NCBI RefSeq assembly: GCF_963855985.1
Contig: NC_087109.1
Coordinates: 7,832,001-7,896,000, forward strand
DNA from: Ostrinia nubilalis
Lineage: Eukaryota; Arthropoda; Insecta; Lepidoptera; Crambidae
DNA length: 64,000 nt
Direction of reading: 5' to 3'
Both the position numbers and the translations under genes were made by a program. Below are positions 1-11,822 of the stretch, in pieces. The notes beneath the pieces were generated by a model, which was not told the origin of the DNA, did not search any database, and worked only from the letters and a program-made list of their open reading frames with translations. Within the stretch, counting starts at the first letter, position 1; each line of letters starts with the position of its first letter.

Positions 1-3000
1 AAGTTCTTGAGAGCATTTGAAATCTTTTGGTTTATTGGCGACTTGTCAGAGTCGTCGCTATCGGAATTCTTATTTCTATTATTTGAATTGTCTTCGTCAG
101 CTGAATCGTGTTCAGCTCCAGATCCTTCTTGTTCTCCAGATTTTTCTAATTCTTCATCGTCCTCTTGATCTTCTTTACTCTCGTCATTATCTTCTTCGTC
201 TGAAGCTTTAAAATCTCTTAGACCATTTATGACTTTAAAGGAATTCGAATTATTACCGTCAGATTTGAGTTTGAGTTTAATCCCGCCTAACTGGCCTAGC
301 TTTTTCATAACATCGTTACTGGTATTCGCGGGTTCCGATTCTGGTTCTTTCTTTACTTGTACATTATTCTTTTTAATTGTGAATCCTAATCCGCTAAGTT
401 TGTTTAATGCATTTGAATTTTTAGATTCAGTTTCGGCTGGTTTTTTGAGTGATAATCCGGTTTTCTTGAGTATTTGCGAGATGTCAATTTTTTGTGGCGT
501 CGTTTTCGTGACAGGCTTTGGCGGAACTGGGATGTCGTCCTCATCGGACCAGTTCTCATCTCCGGATGGAGGGTAGTCTTCGTCGTCCGACGGCAGTTTG
601 TCTAGCACCACCGAGGGCAGCGACACGTGTTGTATAAGATGGTTCTCTAACTCCTCCCAGTCGGGGAAGTCTTCGTCACAAGTGTTGCACCTGTATTCCT
701 GTTTCGGCTTCTTTATTAGAGCCCCTGAGGATTGCAGTCGCTTCAAGATATCGGCAACATTGTTGTTCTGCGGTTTGACACTGGGTTTTTTCTCCTGTTC
801 TTCCGTTTCTTGCTCTTCGTCTAAGCCCTGCTCGTCGTCATCTTCTTGGTAATTGGACCCCACTGAACCAGCTTCGCCATCTGAAAACAAATACGTTTTG
901 GCGTTGATTACTTGATTATAATGGTAGCCATGACATGTAATTATATTAATCACGTTGATGACACGGTGGAATTAGTTTCGTGGCATATTTTTAATAGGAA
1001 CATCTAAACTAAACCAAAATAATTTTTACTACACCTAAGTATTAATTAACACAAATATTAAATTAAAAAAGCTAATGATGATGATAACAATTTAGGAATT
1101 TAGGTATTATAGGTTACATTATTTACCTATGGTGAAATCGGTAGTTATTTTCCATTATGTAATGATTTTTCTAAACTGAACTTTTACAATGTTGAGTAAT
1201 AATTTTAATTTACGATGAAAAAATAGAGTGATGAGTATTTCTAAGGATTTAATTTTTAAAAAAATTACTTAACATCCTGTAACTGCTATAAATCCTTGAA
1301 ATAAAATCTAAATAATATGATGCTATCTTAAGTAGTAAGTAGTTAAAATAAGTGTTATATTTTTGCAAAAACATGTATTGCTTGATGTACTGGCGAAACT
1401 TATACATTAGTGTTAATAAAGCAAGCCAAGCTGAAAATGTATCTCATATAAAACGTAATATCACAATCAGACATCAGCAACAGTATACATTTATTCATAG
1501 TTCATTTTTTTCCGTTTGCAATAGATAGTGTCTTTCAAAAGTTCCTTACGGCCGGTTCACACATGTCTCCGTTTTACTGTTCCGTTTTATCATGTAAGTT
1601 TTTTTCGTCGACGGCGTACCTATGTAGTATGAGCGACTTCACACATGACACAGTATTATGTATGTCATAGTCAAAGGTCGATATGCAGCAGCGTTGCCAG
1701 TTTTTTTTTTCGCCAAGTCGGGACTTTGGTACTTTTTGAGTGAAAATAGCGGGATTCTTCCGTCAAAAGCGGGACATAGTAAAAAAACGTATAATAATCA
1801 AAGGTTTTCAAATATTTATCTTTTTATTTGACTTAAAATTACGTTTACGTGACAATATATAGCAAAAGTAGCCATAGAAAATGTATTTTAACAAAAAAAT
1901 CTTCGAGCACGAAAATCTTTCGAGTTCAAATCGTTTGCGTACCTACTCAAATCGCCATCAAAAGAATTAGTACGAAAACTACAACAGCACCCTTGTGGAC
2001 GTGTCGTAAAGTGAACTTAGTGTAAGAAATGGTTGCACGAAACTTATTTTGAGAATCAAAATTATCGTTTAATTCGAAGGTTGAGTATCGAATTTTATCG
2101 AATACGCAAACGATTCGAAGACGAAAGTTGTTCATGCTAGAGGTACAGATTTACTCTATCATTAAATTCGTCTTTAGAATAAAAAAAGAAAAAATGACGA
2201 AATAAAAAAAGTTTTATTATTTACAATAATATGGCGTTTCAAACAATAGTCTGGTGAAGTGAGTGTTTCTCTCCGAAAAGCGGGACCGAGCCTGTCCCGC
2301 GCGGGACATTTAAATTTGATTAAAAAATCGGGACGTCCCGCCAAAATCGGGACGTCTGGCAACGCTGATATGCAGTCTCTTCGCGGAATGACTGGTCTAT
2401 CCTAGGTTTGACCAAGGCCTTCAGGCAAACCCCGAAGTAAATTCTTATTTCGGCCTTTGACTAAGTCAAACCTAGAAGTGCCTTAACGGTTCAGTCAAAC
2501 GTCGAAACTAAAATAATCTGTTTCGGGCTTTGCCTAGTAAATCCTAGAAACGACTGACAGACTCGGTCAAAAGTAGACGGCAAATAGAAAACCAGCCATG
2601 TGTGAGTCGGGTTCCGTGCGACTCTTTTGTTGTATAGGAGCCCCCTTAAATATTTATTTTATTTTAATTTTATGATTTATTTTTAAAATGCAACTAAAAT
2701 TATGTGAATATTTCAAGGGTTCACCTGTTTACGTTTTAATTAATATTAAGTAAAAAACTGCAACAAGTCACGTTTGCTGTATGGGAGCCCCCCCTTAAAT
2801 ATTTAAGTATTTTATTGAATTATTTATTTTTTAAGTGAATGATTCATGAGATACGAGCCTGGTGACAGACAATATTTAGCGAAGTCATAATAATAGGGTC
2901 TAATAAACTCTTTATCTTAAGGTAACAGAACCCTAAAAATTAGTAATTAATTAAGATCGATCTAGAAACACTGACAACCAACCTCAGTACTGTATAAGTT

Positions 3001-4366
3001 TAGTTACTCGTACCTTCACCTAAAGATATAGCTGCGCGTGCGCGTGAAAACCGACCGTCGTAACGCCTATGCAATAAGTTCGAGACCAGAATTAAGTATA
3101 GTTTAGTTTAAAGTCTTAATTGAGGTTTTACTAGTCAAACCCCGATTTCATTAAATTGAGATTCGACCTTTGCCTGACCAAATTAGTTACTCCTAGGTTT
3201 GACTAACATTATTTATTTTAGTCAAAGGCCGAAATGTTTGGGCTTTGACTAAGACTTATAGTCAGACCTGAGGATTGACTAGTCAAACCTAGGAGTGCCG
3301 GAACTTCGAGGTTTGACTTAATCATGTATACAGTAATACATACATCGACGAAAAAAAAACGTACACGATAAAACGGAACAGTAAAACGGAGACATATTGT
3401 GTGAATCGGCTGTTAGGTCGCTAAACCTTCCGATAATTTTCCAACGTGTTTTTGGGGTTTGACGCAGGCCGTCCCATTCGCATTTGTCCCATTCGTATTC
3501 AGTCCCATTCGCATTCCATCCCATTCGCATTGGGTCCCATTCGCATTTTGTCCTATTCGCAAAATGGTCACTCTCAGATTAACCCACCAATTAATGCGTA
3601 CCATATAAGAAACAATAGTTCAACTTGTAGACTGAAAAAATGTGACCATTTTGCGAATGGAACCAAATGCGAATGGGGCGGAATGCGAATGAGACCGAAT
3701 GCGAATGGGACCGTGTTTTAATTCGTGACGAAATGCGGATGGGACGGTCTGCGTCAAACCCGTTTTTTGTTTCAAAAACCAACTCGGTTTTGACGCAGAA
3801 GGTCATATTTGCAAAATATCATCGCGAAGTAATGTTTAATCCTGTATATTTTTTTAACAGTAATTTTCTGCAAATATGACTTTTTGAGAAAGTGACCAAA
3901 TTCGCGATGTCATTTTTCTAAAATGACGTTCTGCGTCAAAACCCGCTCGTCCTCTCACTCCTCACCCCCTTAATGGGATCCATGAACTTTTTAAAACTTT
4001 TTATTTTATTATTTTATGCTGTCTACATAGACAAGTGACTTTATTTTAAAAGTGATAAAATGATGCTAGTACCTATTTAAACCCAAATCAAAAGTTACAA
4101 AAAACAAGAAACAAAAAGATCTTTATTTTGAAAAAAAATTACAATTTATGCAGTGTGTCGCTACACTATGTTGCATTTAATACTGTTACTGTATGTTAGT
4201 AATATTATTAGAATATTTTTTCTGTGAATTATGTCTTATGAGATCAATCAATTAATAACTACATAGGTTTTTATAAGAAATATAAAAAGCACAAAATAAA
4301 ATAAAACAAACCTGATTCATTGTTTGTAGGTGACGGTGGAAAGTCAGTTTCTGGCTTTGATGCCAT
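1..4366 (-). CDS. C2H2 zinc-finger acidic nuclear-type protein, partial (5' two coding exons)
   Basis: Two coding exons are visible. The first (4312-4366) starts MASKPETDFPPSPTNNES and ends at a G|GT donor. The second runs from 880 (acceptor CAG|AT) to the window edge and stays open. The junction restores an Asp codon. Exon 2 is rich in Asp, Glu, Lys and Ser and encodes one clear C2H2 finger (CNTC...HLIQH, around 660-620). It is followed by three similar short helices of the form (D)ILKK(T)GLSLKK, LNKLSGLGFTIKK and MKKLGQLGGIKLKLK, spaced along a disordered acidic chain, and then an acidic run near the edge. A single finger plus repeated basic helices suggests a nuclear, nucleic-acid or chromatin-associated protein, but I do not recognise the family. 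The 3' part lies outside the window. The 3.4-kb intron contains a nest of DNA transposons. Confidence 0.8.
1551..3411. mobile_element. 1.85-kb DNA transposon with about 50-bp terminal inverted repeats, no coding capacity
   Basis: The segment 1551-1616 (GCCGGTTCACAC, then TCTCCGTTTTACTGTTCCG, then a T-run and CGTCGA) is repeated in inverted orientation at 3340-3411 with a few changes. No long ORF lies between. The interior carries a repeated, variably oriented motif resembling AGTCAAACCTAGG at about 2400-2560 and 3130-3320. It is interrupted by a separate hAT insertion. The superfamily is not assigned because no clear target duplication was seen. Confidence 0.65.
1689..2367. mobile_element. 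hAT-type non-autonomous element nested in the 1.85-kb element
   Basis: The ends are CAGCGTTGCCAG and CTGGCAACGCTG, flanked on both sides by the 8-bp duplication ATATGCAG (1681-1688 and 2368-2375). An 8-bp duplication with CAG...TTGCCA ends is the hAT signature. The subterminal parts carry CGGGAC / GTCCCG words in both orientations. No transposase ORF is present. Confidence 0.88.
3440..3772. mobile_element. Foldback element with GTTTGACGCAG ends and arrays of CCCATTCGCAT
   Basis: The left end reads GGTTTGACGCAGGCCGTCCC, followed by about six copies of TCCCATTCGCATT (3471-3560). The right end is the inverse, with GCGAATGGGAC copies (3650-3716) and GGTCTGCGTCAAACCC. A short spacer separates the arms. 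The ORFs read through the arrays are repetitive (RMGWNANGTEYEW-like) and are not genes. Confidence 0.6.
3784..3950. mobile_element. Second foldback element with related GTTTTGACGCAGAA ends
   Basis: CGGTTTTGACGCAGAAGGTC at the left and the inverse of GGGTTTTGACGCAGAACGTC at the right bound about 170 bp. A second inner inverted pair (GTCATATTTGCA / TGCAAATATGAC) lies inside. It abuts the preceding element and shares its terminal GTTTTGACGCAG word, so the two are probably related insertions. Confidence 0.5.
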
Positions 4367-5560
4367 GATAGAATACCTGTGAACAAGTTAAGAGATAAGA
4401 CTCTCTTATTATGTCCAATATTCCTATAATTTAGTAATTACAAGCGTACATAATTTATAATTGGACATATGGAAAGTTCGCCAATCAATTTAAATGCAAT
4501 TTAATGTAACAGCCAATTGTTTGTGAATCAAACTCATTCACAGATAATTACAGAGATTGATTTTACCCTGTATTTCTGAAACCGTACCAAACCGTTTATT
4601 GGAATTGAATTAAAATTATAAGCAGAGGTACTTAATTAACATTCAGAGAAGGTTCTAGGGAAGGGAATGTGGTTACTGTACATTCTCTAACAACTAAATG
4701 CTACGAGATACGTCAATATTATGCACAACCCTGAAACGTAAATGTTTAACTAGGTACTCATTAAACGGATAAAAATAATACTAACTACTGTTATTATCAA
4801 TTACTTATTGCTCATAAATGTACTGCAATTTATTGTACTATTATAAATGTATGTATTTTAGTAAATATATTGCATTATTTATCAACATTCAGGTGAGTGC
4901 GACCACACACTTGTAAGGAAATAGTAAAACTAAGTACAACACACAACAAAATATAAAGTGTAAATTTGTCTAATTAATAGTATAGGTTCGTATAGTTAAG
5001 TCATTGATTATTTTATGATAGTAAGATTTAAAAAAGTTGAAATTACTTAAAATTTATTATAAATGTATTAGACAAACCATGCACACATAAAAAGTGATGT
5101 GGGATAAGTACCTATTGTTTTTATTTTTTAACACAAAATAAATAACAGCTTGAAGTATAAGATAATTACTAAAATAAAAAAATATAGGTGAAATATATGT
5201 GAAGTCCTCTACTTTAGTTATAGGAGGAGTTATAAAGTAGTTTAAAAGCTCCATGTTTATTATTGAGATTTGGTGTGAAATGCAAAGATGGATAAAATAG
5301 TACAAGTTTAATTCCTAAATTACAGTAAATCTAGTGTAAGACAGCTAATAATCCAAGCCGTACTTCGTTCGAATTTATGATAAAATGAAACAGAACTCAA
5401 AACATTTCGTTCCGGGACTGTACATAAACAAATCACTCACACAACAAACAACACATCATGCTGTGTATCAATCGGTAATTACTTGTTCACAAAATATAGT
5501 GAAATACTCACTTTCATTGTTCAATTAATCGAAGAAAGTCACCATTACAGGCCTGTCCAC
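4367..5560 (-). promoter_or_regulatory. 5' UTR exons and overlapping upstream ORF of the zinc-finger gene
   Basis: A likely non-coding first exon ends at 5512 with donor GTGAGT and joins an acceptor CACAG at 4377-4379. This leaves 10 nt of leader (4367-4376) before the main ATG. The first exon carries an ATG at 5517-5515 in good context (A at -3). After splicing it reads 12 codons (MKVFYHGIKARN) and stops inside the main coding sequence, in another frame. An overlapping uORF of this kind normally lowers translation of the main ORF. The transcription start is not determined; sequence up to about 5870 is a plausible promoter. Confidence 0.4.
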
Positions 5561-6887
5561 ATACAACAATTTTCTAAAAGTTCACTGAATGCTTGCTTTG
5601 GGTTTTCTACTGAAGCGAATTGATGCAAGCCACTCGAGTACTCGACGTAACTTCAATTCACACAATAAATCTGAGTCCACAAGGCTAACAACTGTATACC
5701 GACTCTTCCCGGCTTCAGTTTTGTCATAAAAACAACAATAGAACAAGAAAAATGCTAATTCTGTATTTTCCGCGCACTCCTGTCACTGATCTCTTGTATT
5801 GCACTTGGAATTCTTGGAAACGAAAATACAAAATGGCCGGCTAATAAATAAACGACTCACGTCAAAAAGACTGACTCAATTCTCAACCATAGTTTAATCC
5901 ACCAATAGGCTTGTTGTGTACGTCAGTCAAAATTGTTGATATTCGATTACAACTGTAATCAATTTATGCAAATTACAATTGTAATAATTACTTTGAGAAA
6001 CGTGTTGGATAAGTAACCGAACGACTTTCACAGTTTCACAGCTTCGCTTCGATCGAACGCGCAGCCAGACTACAGCAGACTAAGGCAAGGCAAGGTCGAG
6101 CGAGCGAGCGAACTTCTATTCCTTTCACAGGCACTGTACGTACGGCTGCCCTGCCAGTGCCAGTGTTGCGAAGTGCCAGTATTGGTTGGCTGGCAAACAC
6201 CTAGCGGCAGATTGACGCTAGGCATGCTGTCGCAATCGCTCGCACGAGTGTTCGCTATTTTTGTCTCATCTCGCGCTTTCCACAAGCGACTCTTTCTACA
6301 TAAACATACTAGCGAGTGGCTAGATGTTAGTAGGTATATTTATGATCGGAACGGGTCGGCCGCTGGATTTAGTACCTGCCTACGTATTGGAATGACCTCG
6401 CTTACTCGGCTCGAGTTGAGCGTCGTGCACGCGATTCAAAGTGGAATAATAATAATAATGCCAGCTCACAAAGCGTATTGTGGTCGAGTCGTGTACAGCG
6501 AACGATATGTTGTTTCCTGGGTTATTAGCGTGATGACCTTGATTGGTTATGAGAATTACAAACGACTTAACGACGTTATCATTCATTCTGTGTTATTGAC
6601 GTCGTTGCCGTTATATTAATAATCAATTACTTACTTAGGTAAGTACTTAAATAATTACTTACCTACTTGTTTAAGTAGTTAAGTACTTAAATACTTACCT
6701 AAGTAATTTAATATTGTATAGGTAGGTGTTTACTGCTTACTTATCAGTCTTATCTTATCACTGTCCCTAAATAATTTACTTTAGCAGTTTTAATGAGACG
6801 TCTATTTCGATGTTAATAAACGTCAGTCAGTCATTAAATAAATGAAATCATGGGTGTCGGTCTACCACTCCATTTTCTCTTGCCAGC
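5561..6887. other. Intergenic sequence with a TTAAGTACTTA-rich palindromic tract
   Basis: No convincing gene is seen. The plus-strand reading frame at 6173-6619 has no recognisable domain and no codon structure I trust. At 6620-6725 the words TACTTACCTA, TTAAGTACTTA and TAGGTAAGTA recur in both orientations, giving an imperfect palindrome about 100 bp long. Confidence 0.4.
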
Positions 6888-7022
6888 GCGGCGCCGACCC
6901 ATTTTTTCGTACAGCCATTCACCGACCCGCTTTTTCGTACAGCACAAACCCGCTTTCCCGTAGTTCCCGTACTGCACCGACCCGCTTTCTCGTACAACAC
7001 CAACCCGATTTCCCGTAATATT
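6888..7022. repeat. Minisatellite, about 25-29-bp units (CCGACCCGCTTTTTCGTACA)
   Basis: Five diverged head-to-tail units of the type CCGACCCGCTTTYTCGTACA lie here. They create two overlapping minus-strand reading frames with repeated VGVVREKAG-like residues, which are a by-product of the repeat. Confidence 0.6.
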
Positions 7023-7029
7023 TCGCACA

Positions 7030-8430
7030 ATTTAGGTATATTTGAAAGAAAGAAAGAAAAATAATTTATTGGTTCAAATATGTACAGTAACTATTTATTT
7101 TTTATTATTTGCAATAATTTACAAAGAAAAAGAACTTACTCTTTCGTTTGTTTTCTACTTCCGTTCGCTCGAGCTCTAGTGTATTGGACAACGTGATCAA
7201 CGATTTGCATGGGGTCATCGAAACTAAATTAAAAACGTAGAAGTACCTACAGTTACTGTACGAAGTTAGAATTTATCAGTCCTAAGAGAGTAAGTGGGTA
7301 AACTAAAAATTAAATTGAGGACAAACAAATTCATGCCAAAAATTTAATTTAATAATGGACGTTTATCAGAAAATTTTACTTAGGTATCTACTAAAATAAT
7401 AAATTACTTACGAGTACTTTGTTTTAGAAGAAATTATATTCAAATTCGTTCAATTACAAGCCTACGAGTAAATGAGGGGTGGTTAGGGAATTACCAGTAA
7501 GTGGTGGCCACTGTGGGTGGGGGAAGGAGGTGGAAGCACCTACCTCCCAGTCCCAGGGTTACACTAGGCAGGGTGTGTCGGTACATACTTATCCCATAAC
7601 ACCCTAAGGCTCTGCTTTCTACGGCGAACTTTTTATTAGGTGGCTAGGTATTTTTGTGCAAAGATATTGGCTTTAAATTTATTCTCCGTACATCTCCTGC
7701 TCTTGTACAACCCTATCAAGGTAACTAAGCACCTGGCAGTTATGACGTCACATCGATGCTCTGGTACGAATTTGGCGAACGCGTGGAATGAGTAGGTACG
7801 AGGTAGAGTCGCATTCCAGCGAGGTACGCAGATAACTCGATCGGATTGTATGTAAGGAAGGAGCGACTTTGGTTAGTTTACGGATCTCCTAATTTTTTAT
7901 TGAATCTTATAACACCGAGCATAGCAAGCAATCTGGAAATCATTGTGGGAGGGAGGCCTATGTTCAGATATGGAAGACCCACCATTACCATAGGTACCCC
8001 ACTATAATAATATCTTAACTTTTCTGGCTGAGTGCGATCAACATTATGCTCAAAATAACTAGATGTCTAACTTCTTTCTAACTCCTTTCCGAATGGCTAT
8101 TTCATCAGCGACTCTGGGAAGAAGCGGTCTAAGAACAACCTGTGAGGACAACAATTTTTTTTTATACTATAAGGCAGCCGCAGGAATAGCATAGGAAGCA
8201 AACAAGCTAGTACTATCAACATCTGCAATACCAGAAGACCTCCCAAGACTCCCAACTCCCGATAAGTTTACTTCTATTGTAAGAAATGATTTTCTAATGA
8301 GCCTCCTGGTCTCATCCATGTAAGTATTCATTGGTTGTAGGCTTTCTGTGGAAACACTGATATTTGCTATAACCATCATTCCAAAAGGAGTTTAACAAAG
8401 AAGGCAACCGCGCCATAGATAGATGATAAT
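7030..8430. other. Intergenic, no recognised gene
   Basis: AT-rich sequence with a poly-purine stretch near 7045. A minus-strand frame at 8167-8379, continuing in another frame to about 8090, has a plausible protein-like composition (Ser, Leu and Ile rich) and could be a decayed exon or transposon fragment. I could not identify it. Confidence 0.3.
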
Positions 8431-8433
8431 AGT

Positions 8434-8820
8434 TTCAGAAAGATGCCACACGGTGCGGTGCGGCGCCGCACCGCAAACATTTTGCCGCATCACTGTACAC
8501 ATGGTGGTATGGGGCGCCGCAACGGCCACCGTCTCGCTCAATCGACCAGCGGTGCGGCGGCCCCGGAACGCACCGTCTGGCATATCATTGATTTTTATAA
8601 GCAGGACGCCGCAACGGCACCGCTCCAGCGCCGCGCCGCGACCGCACCGCACCGTGTGGCTTCTTCTCCCTCAATCGAAGTGCGGTGTGCCTGCGGTGTG
8701 GTGCCGGGCCCGGAACGCACTGTCTGGCATATCATTGATTTTTATATGCAGGACACCGCAGCGGCACCGCTCCGGAGCGGCGCCGCGACCGCACCGCTCC
8801 GTGTGACTTCTCCCTCAGAG
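8434..8820. mobile_element. GC-rich foldback element with internal duplication of about 145 bp
   Basis: The segment is far richer in GC than its surroundings. It begins ATGCCACACGGTGCGGTGCG and ends with the related inverse CGCACCGCTCCGTGTGACTTC. A unit containing CCGGAACGCAC-GTCTGGCATATCATTGATTTTTATA and GCACCGCTCC occurs twice, at about 8547-8672 and 8692-8815. Open frames in three phases across it come from its composition and have no domains. Confidence 0.5.
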
Positions 8821-8924
8821 TATACCCACTTAACTTTATTAATTATTTTTAGAAGTTTATATTAATAGAATAAAAACACTCAGAAGAATATACCTACTTC
8901 TCATTAATTTTATACACTTGGGTG

Positions 8925-9430
8925 CGTCCAGCCAGCGCTAAGTTTATTTTAAAATGTCTTTCAAATATCCATGCTTTCTCCCTACCTCTCACGGTTAAAT
9001 CCGGCTTTTCCCTCGAGTCCCGGTGGTATTAAAATGTTTCAACAATAAGACGAGTAGGGTGCGTCCTCTCTCGCCTCGCCGAGTGGCAGAGAGGGTGAGT
9101 CGGGTCGGGGTCGGGGAGGGTACCGACTGCGCAATATCCCTCTCCGCTGTACCCCTTACCCCCTGTGGGTGAGGGGGCGGGTGGCCCGGCGAAACGAACG
9201 AGCTCTCGCCCGCAGCCGACCCATGGATGTTGTATTATGGTGATAAAATCGTACTCTGGTTTTTAACTGTTCGACTTGGAAGGTATTAGCCTACCTAGTC
9301 AACCCAAATACCTAAGTAATCTTATCACAAATACATGTTTATTTAATTACATTGTCATGTGTGGCGCAGCGTAGCATGACGTGGCGTGACGTGGCGTGGC
9401 GTGGCGCGAGCGTGGCCTAGCGTAGAGGCG
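8925..9430. repeat. G-rich tract and GTGGCGTG short tandem repeats
   Basis: At 9090-9125 runs of GGGT, CGGGGT and CGGGGAGGG could form a G-quadruplex on the plus strand. At 9360-9425 GTGGCGTG/ACGTGGCGTG words repeat. No gene is evident. Confidence 0.4.
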
Positions 9431-9750
9431 TTGTTGAGTGAGCATGTTTCAAATTAACGCAGTAGGTCCTACCTAATTCAGCATCGAGAGAAGTACCTAG
9501 GTTATAATAATTAATGAGAATCATTTTTAGTGATTACGCTTCTTTTGAATAAAATTTAATCAGAACAACGAATGCCAAAACCATTTATTACAACCGGTTA
9601 TCGTTATCTTCTTGAACGAAAATAAAGATAACGATCCCCTTTTGAGAAACACGCGCAACGAACAGAGCATGTTGAAAATGTTGATAATAATAATGTTAGA
9701 CAGTCATGCTTTGTTCATTCGCCGAGTCGAGTGAATAACCGGTATAGGTA

Positions 9751-10935
9751 GGGTAAGTGCGCTAGTTTTCGTCCAATTATCGGAGTTGCCAACTTTGTGA
9801 TGCGAAATGAATATCTTAAAATACCCTTACTCATATGTACCTATCATATGTCATTTTAGTCCTTATATAGTCTACTTTACGTTAATATTATATGACAATA
9901 AGTAAATACCACGGGTTTTTTTATAAAAAATATTTTATGCAAAAGAGGCGATTTCACTAGTTTTCGTCCAAAAAAATCAGTTTTCGTCCTAGTGTACGCT
10001 AGTTTTCGACCACTGTGTAGAAAAAAGGGTGCAGTTGAATTATTAACTTAAAACCAATTCTACAATACAGTAACTGTGGATTGTGGTATATCATTTGAAA
10101 GGTAATTTTGTTAGCTTTCAAATGATATCAAAAAGATTTAAATAAGTTTCTTACCTAAATTTAGGAAAATATTGCAATAGGTCGAAGGACAAATGGACGA
10201 AAACTAATCTACAGGAATAACTAATTTTGGTTTTCGTCCACCCCAGTGCTTACTCATGACGTCATGGACGAAAACACAACAACTTTTAAAGCTGTTTTTT
10301 GTTTTCGTCCACATCTTTTTAACGGTTTTTATGGGTTTATCACTGTTAAAAAGTGGACGTAAACTAAAATGTTTAATGTAATAGCAATAAAGATCATATT
10401 GGAAGAAAAAACATTGTATTTTGTAGGTCCATTGAAGTAAAATGATTATTAAAAATATTAACTAGGTGTCAGGGTTTCCGTCCACGTGGACGAAAACCAA
10501 AATCTTGCAAAATTGTTATGCTAGTATTAGTCCACTTAATTATCTAAGATTTCTATACAAAAACTTTAATAAACCCTTAAAATAGTGTTTACTATGCTAA
10601 TAATTAGACATACATGCCAAAAACATTACGTAAAGTAGCTAAAACAGTAATTAAACATACCATGAAAGTTCCCTACCGGCACGTTTTTTTTCTAACTTGA
10701 CGACGTTTTCCATTCACCTGTGTGCAGCAGCAACTTCCGTAGATTTTTTTTGGAGTTATTACTTGTCAAATTACATTTTCATGCAGGCAGAACTGTTACT
10801 TAGATATTATAGATTGTAACAAGTCCAAACTTGCACGGAAAGTTAGGTTGGTATTCTAATTTTCCGTATTTGTTTGTGGCAAGTCGGTCAAATGGACGAA
10901 AACAGGAGCCGGACGGAAAACCGGCGCAATTACCC
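9751..10935. mobile_element. TA-flanked 1.19-kb element packed with GTTTTCGTCC words
   Basis: The ends are GGGTAAGTGCGC and the inverse of GGGTAATTGCGC, directly flanked by TA on each side (9749-9750 and 10936-10937), as expected for a TA target duplication. At least twelve copies of TTTTCGTCC(A) or its complement TGGACGAAAA occur inside in both orientations (for example 9764, 9962, 9980, 10192, 10230, 10262, 10300, 10475, 10895). No ORF above 100 codons is present. It reads as a non-autonomous element whose repeated word could be a transposase-binding site. Confidence 0.72.
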
Positions 10936-11072
10936 TATGTTTAAGTGAAGGCTGGGCGCCCAAGTGGTGGCGTGCTGTAATAAAAATAAAAATGTCGCTA
11001 GACTCGCACAGCGCAGCCACAAGCGCAGCGCACTCGGTATAAATAGAAGTACAGGCGACAGCACATCGGACG

Positions 11073-11214
11073 GCTAGGATGAGCGCCGTGATAAATTTTT
11101 ACGATGATTTTAGACGTCAAATGTATAGGCTTATCGCGTAAAATCGATAAAATGGCGCGATTAGAGCTTATCGCCACGGTTATAATCGAGGTGCGCATAG
11201 ATCCTAGGTTTACA
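11073..11214. mobile_element. Small inverted-repeat element (CCTAGGATG-GCGC ends)
   Basis: The left CTAGGATGAGCGCCGTGATAA and the right GTGCGCATAGATCCTAGG are inverse of each other. The interior carries palindromic TTATCGCG / CGCGATAA words. A related end lies at about 59642-59690 (CCTAGGATGCGCTCCGTGATAA) and the TTATCG words recur near 46140-46190. Confidence 0.5.
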
Positions 11215-11689
11215 GACAGACCACAGATTAGTGTCTTGGACTGACTACTTACACATTTTTGTTGCATACTCGCCTGTATTACAACTGGTTAAGACCCTTA
11301 CAGTGGTTAGCTTGACATGCTGCCGCCTGTACACAATTCACAAGCGAACCGTGTCGTGCAGATTTCGCAAGCGATATGAGTCCTTACACTCAATGTTTTA
11401 AAGGTGGTAATGGTTTAACATCATTATTATTATTACCTACTGCTTGCCCTCTCATGGCGGGAAATCAGACCACCCCCCGCCCGGTACCCTTCGGACTTGT
11501 GGAGTGATCTCAAGCCCTTGAGGCCTTTTTGTAACTTAACTTTTTTCGATCAATAATTTTTGTGTTAGGTTTTTTATGGCTGATGGCGTGATGTAAAATA
11601 AGTAGGTACCTACCTATCTACACAGTATTTTATGATTTATTTACTGTGCTACCTACTTAACTAGTAACATTGAAACTAATTCGTTCGTT

Positions 11690-11822
11690 TCAGTCACATG
11701 TCGTCTTCTGCTGGACAAAGGCCTCTCACCTCTCACAAAGATTTCCTGCAGCCTGCATTCAAGCATTCCAAGCCTTTCCGCGATCTTCACCAGATCGTTG
11801 GTCCACTAAGACTGAGTTGCAC
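11690..11822 (+). repeat. Dispersed lepidopteran repeat (GCTGGACAAAGGCCTC family), copy 1
   Basis: Contains CTGCTGGACAAAGGCCTC, a degenerate TTTCCTGCAGCCTGCATTC middle and TTCACCAGATCGTTGGTCCA. Related copies lie at about 51424-51545, 60562-60682 and 61926-62062, all in the same orientation with the same order of blocks. It is probably the 3' end of a non-LTR retrotransposon family or a SINE. Confidence 0.6.

Noticed and set aside
3318..3879. Repetitive proteins rich in NANGTECEWD
   Set aside because: They are translations of the CCCATTCGCAT arrays in an inverted-repeat element, open on both strands.
6173..6619. 148-residue plus-strand ORF
   Set aside because: No domain, low-complexity neighbours and an overlapping open frame on the other strand; no splice or start support.
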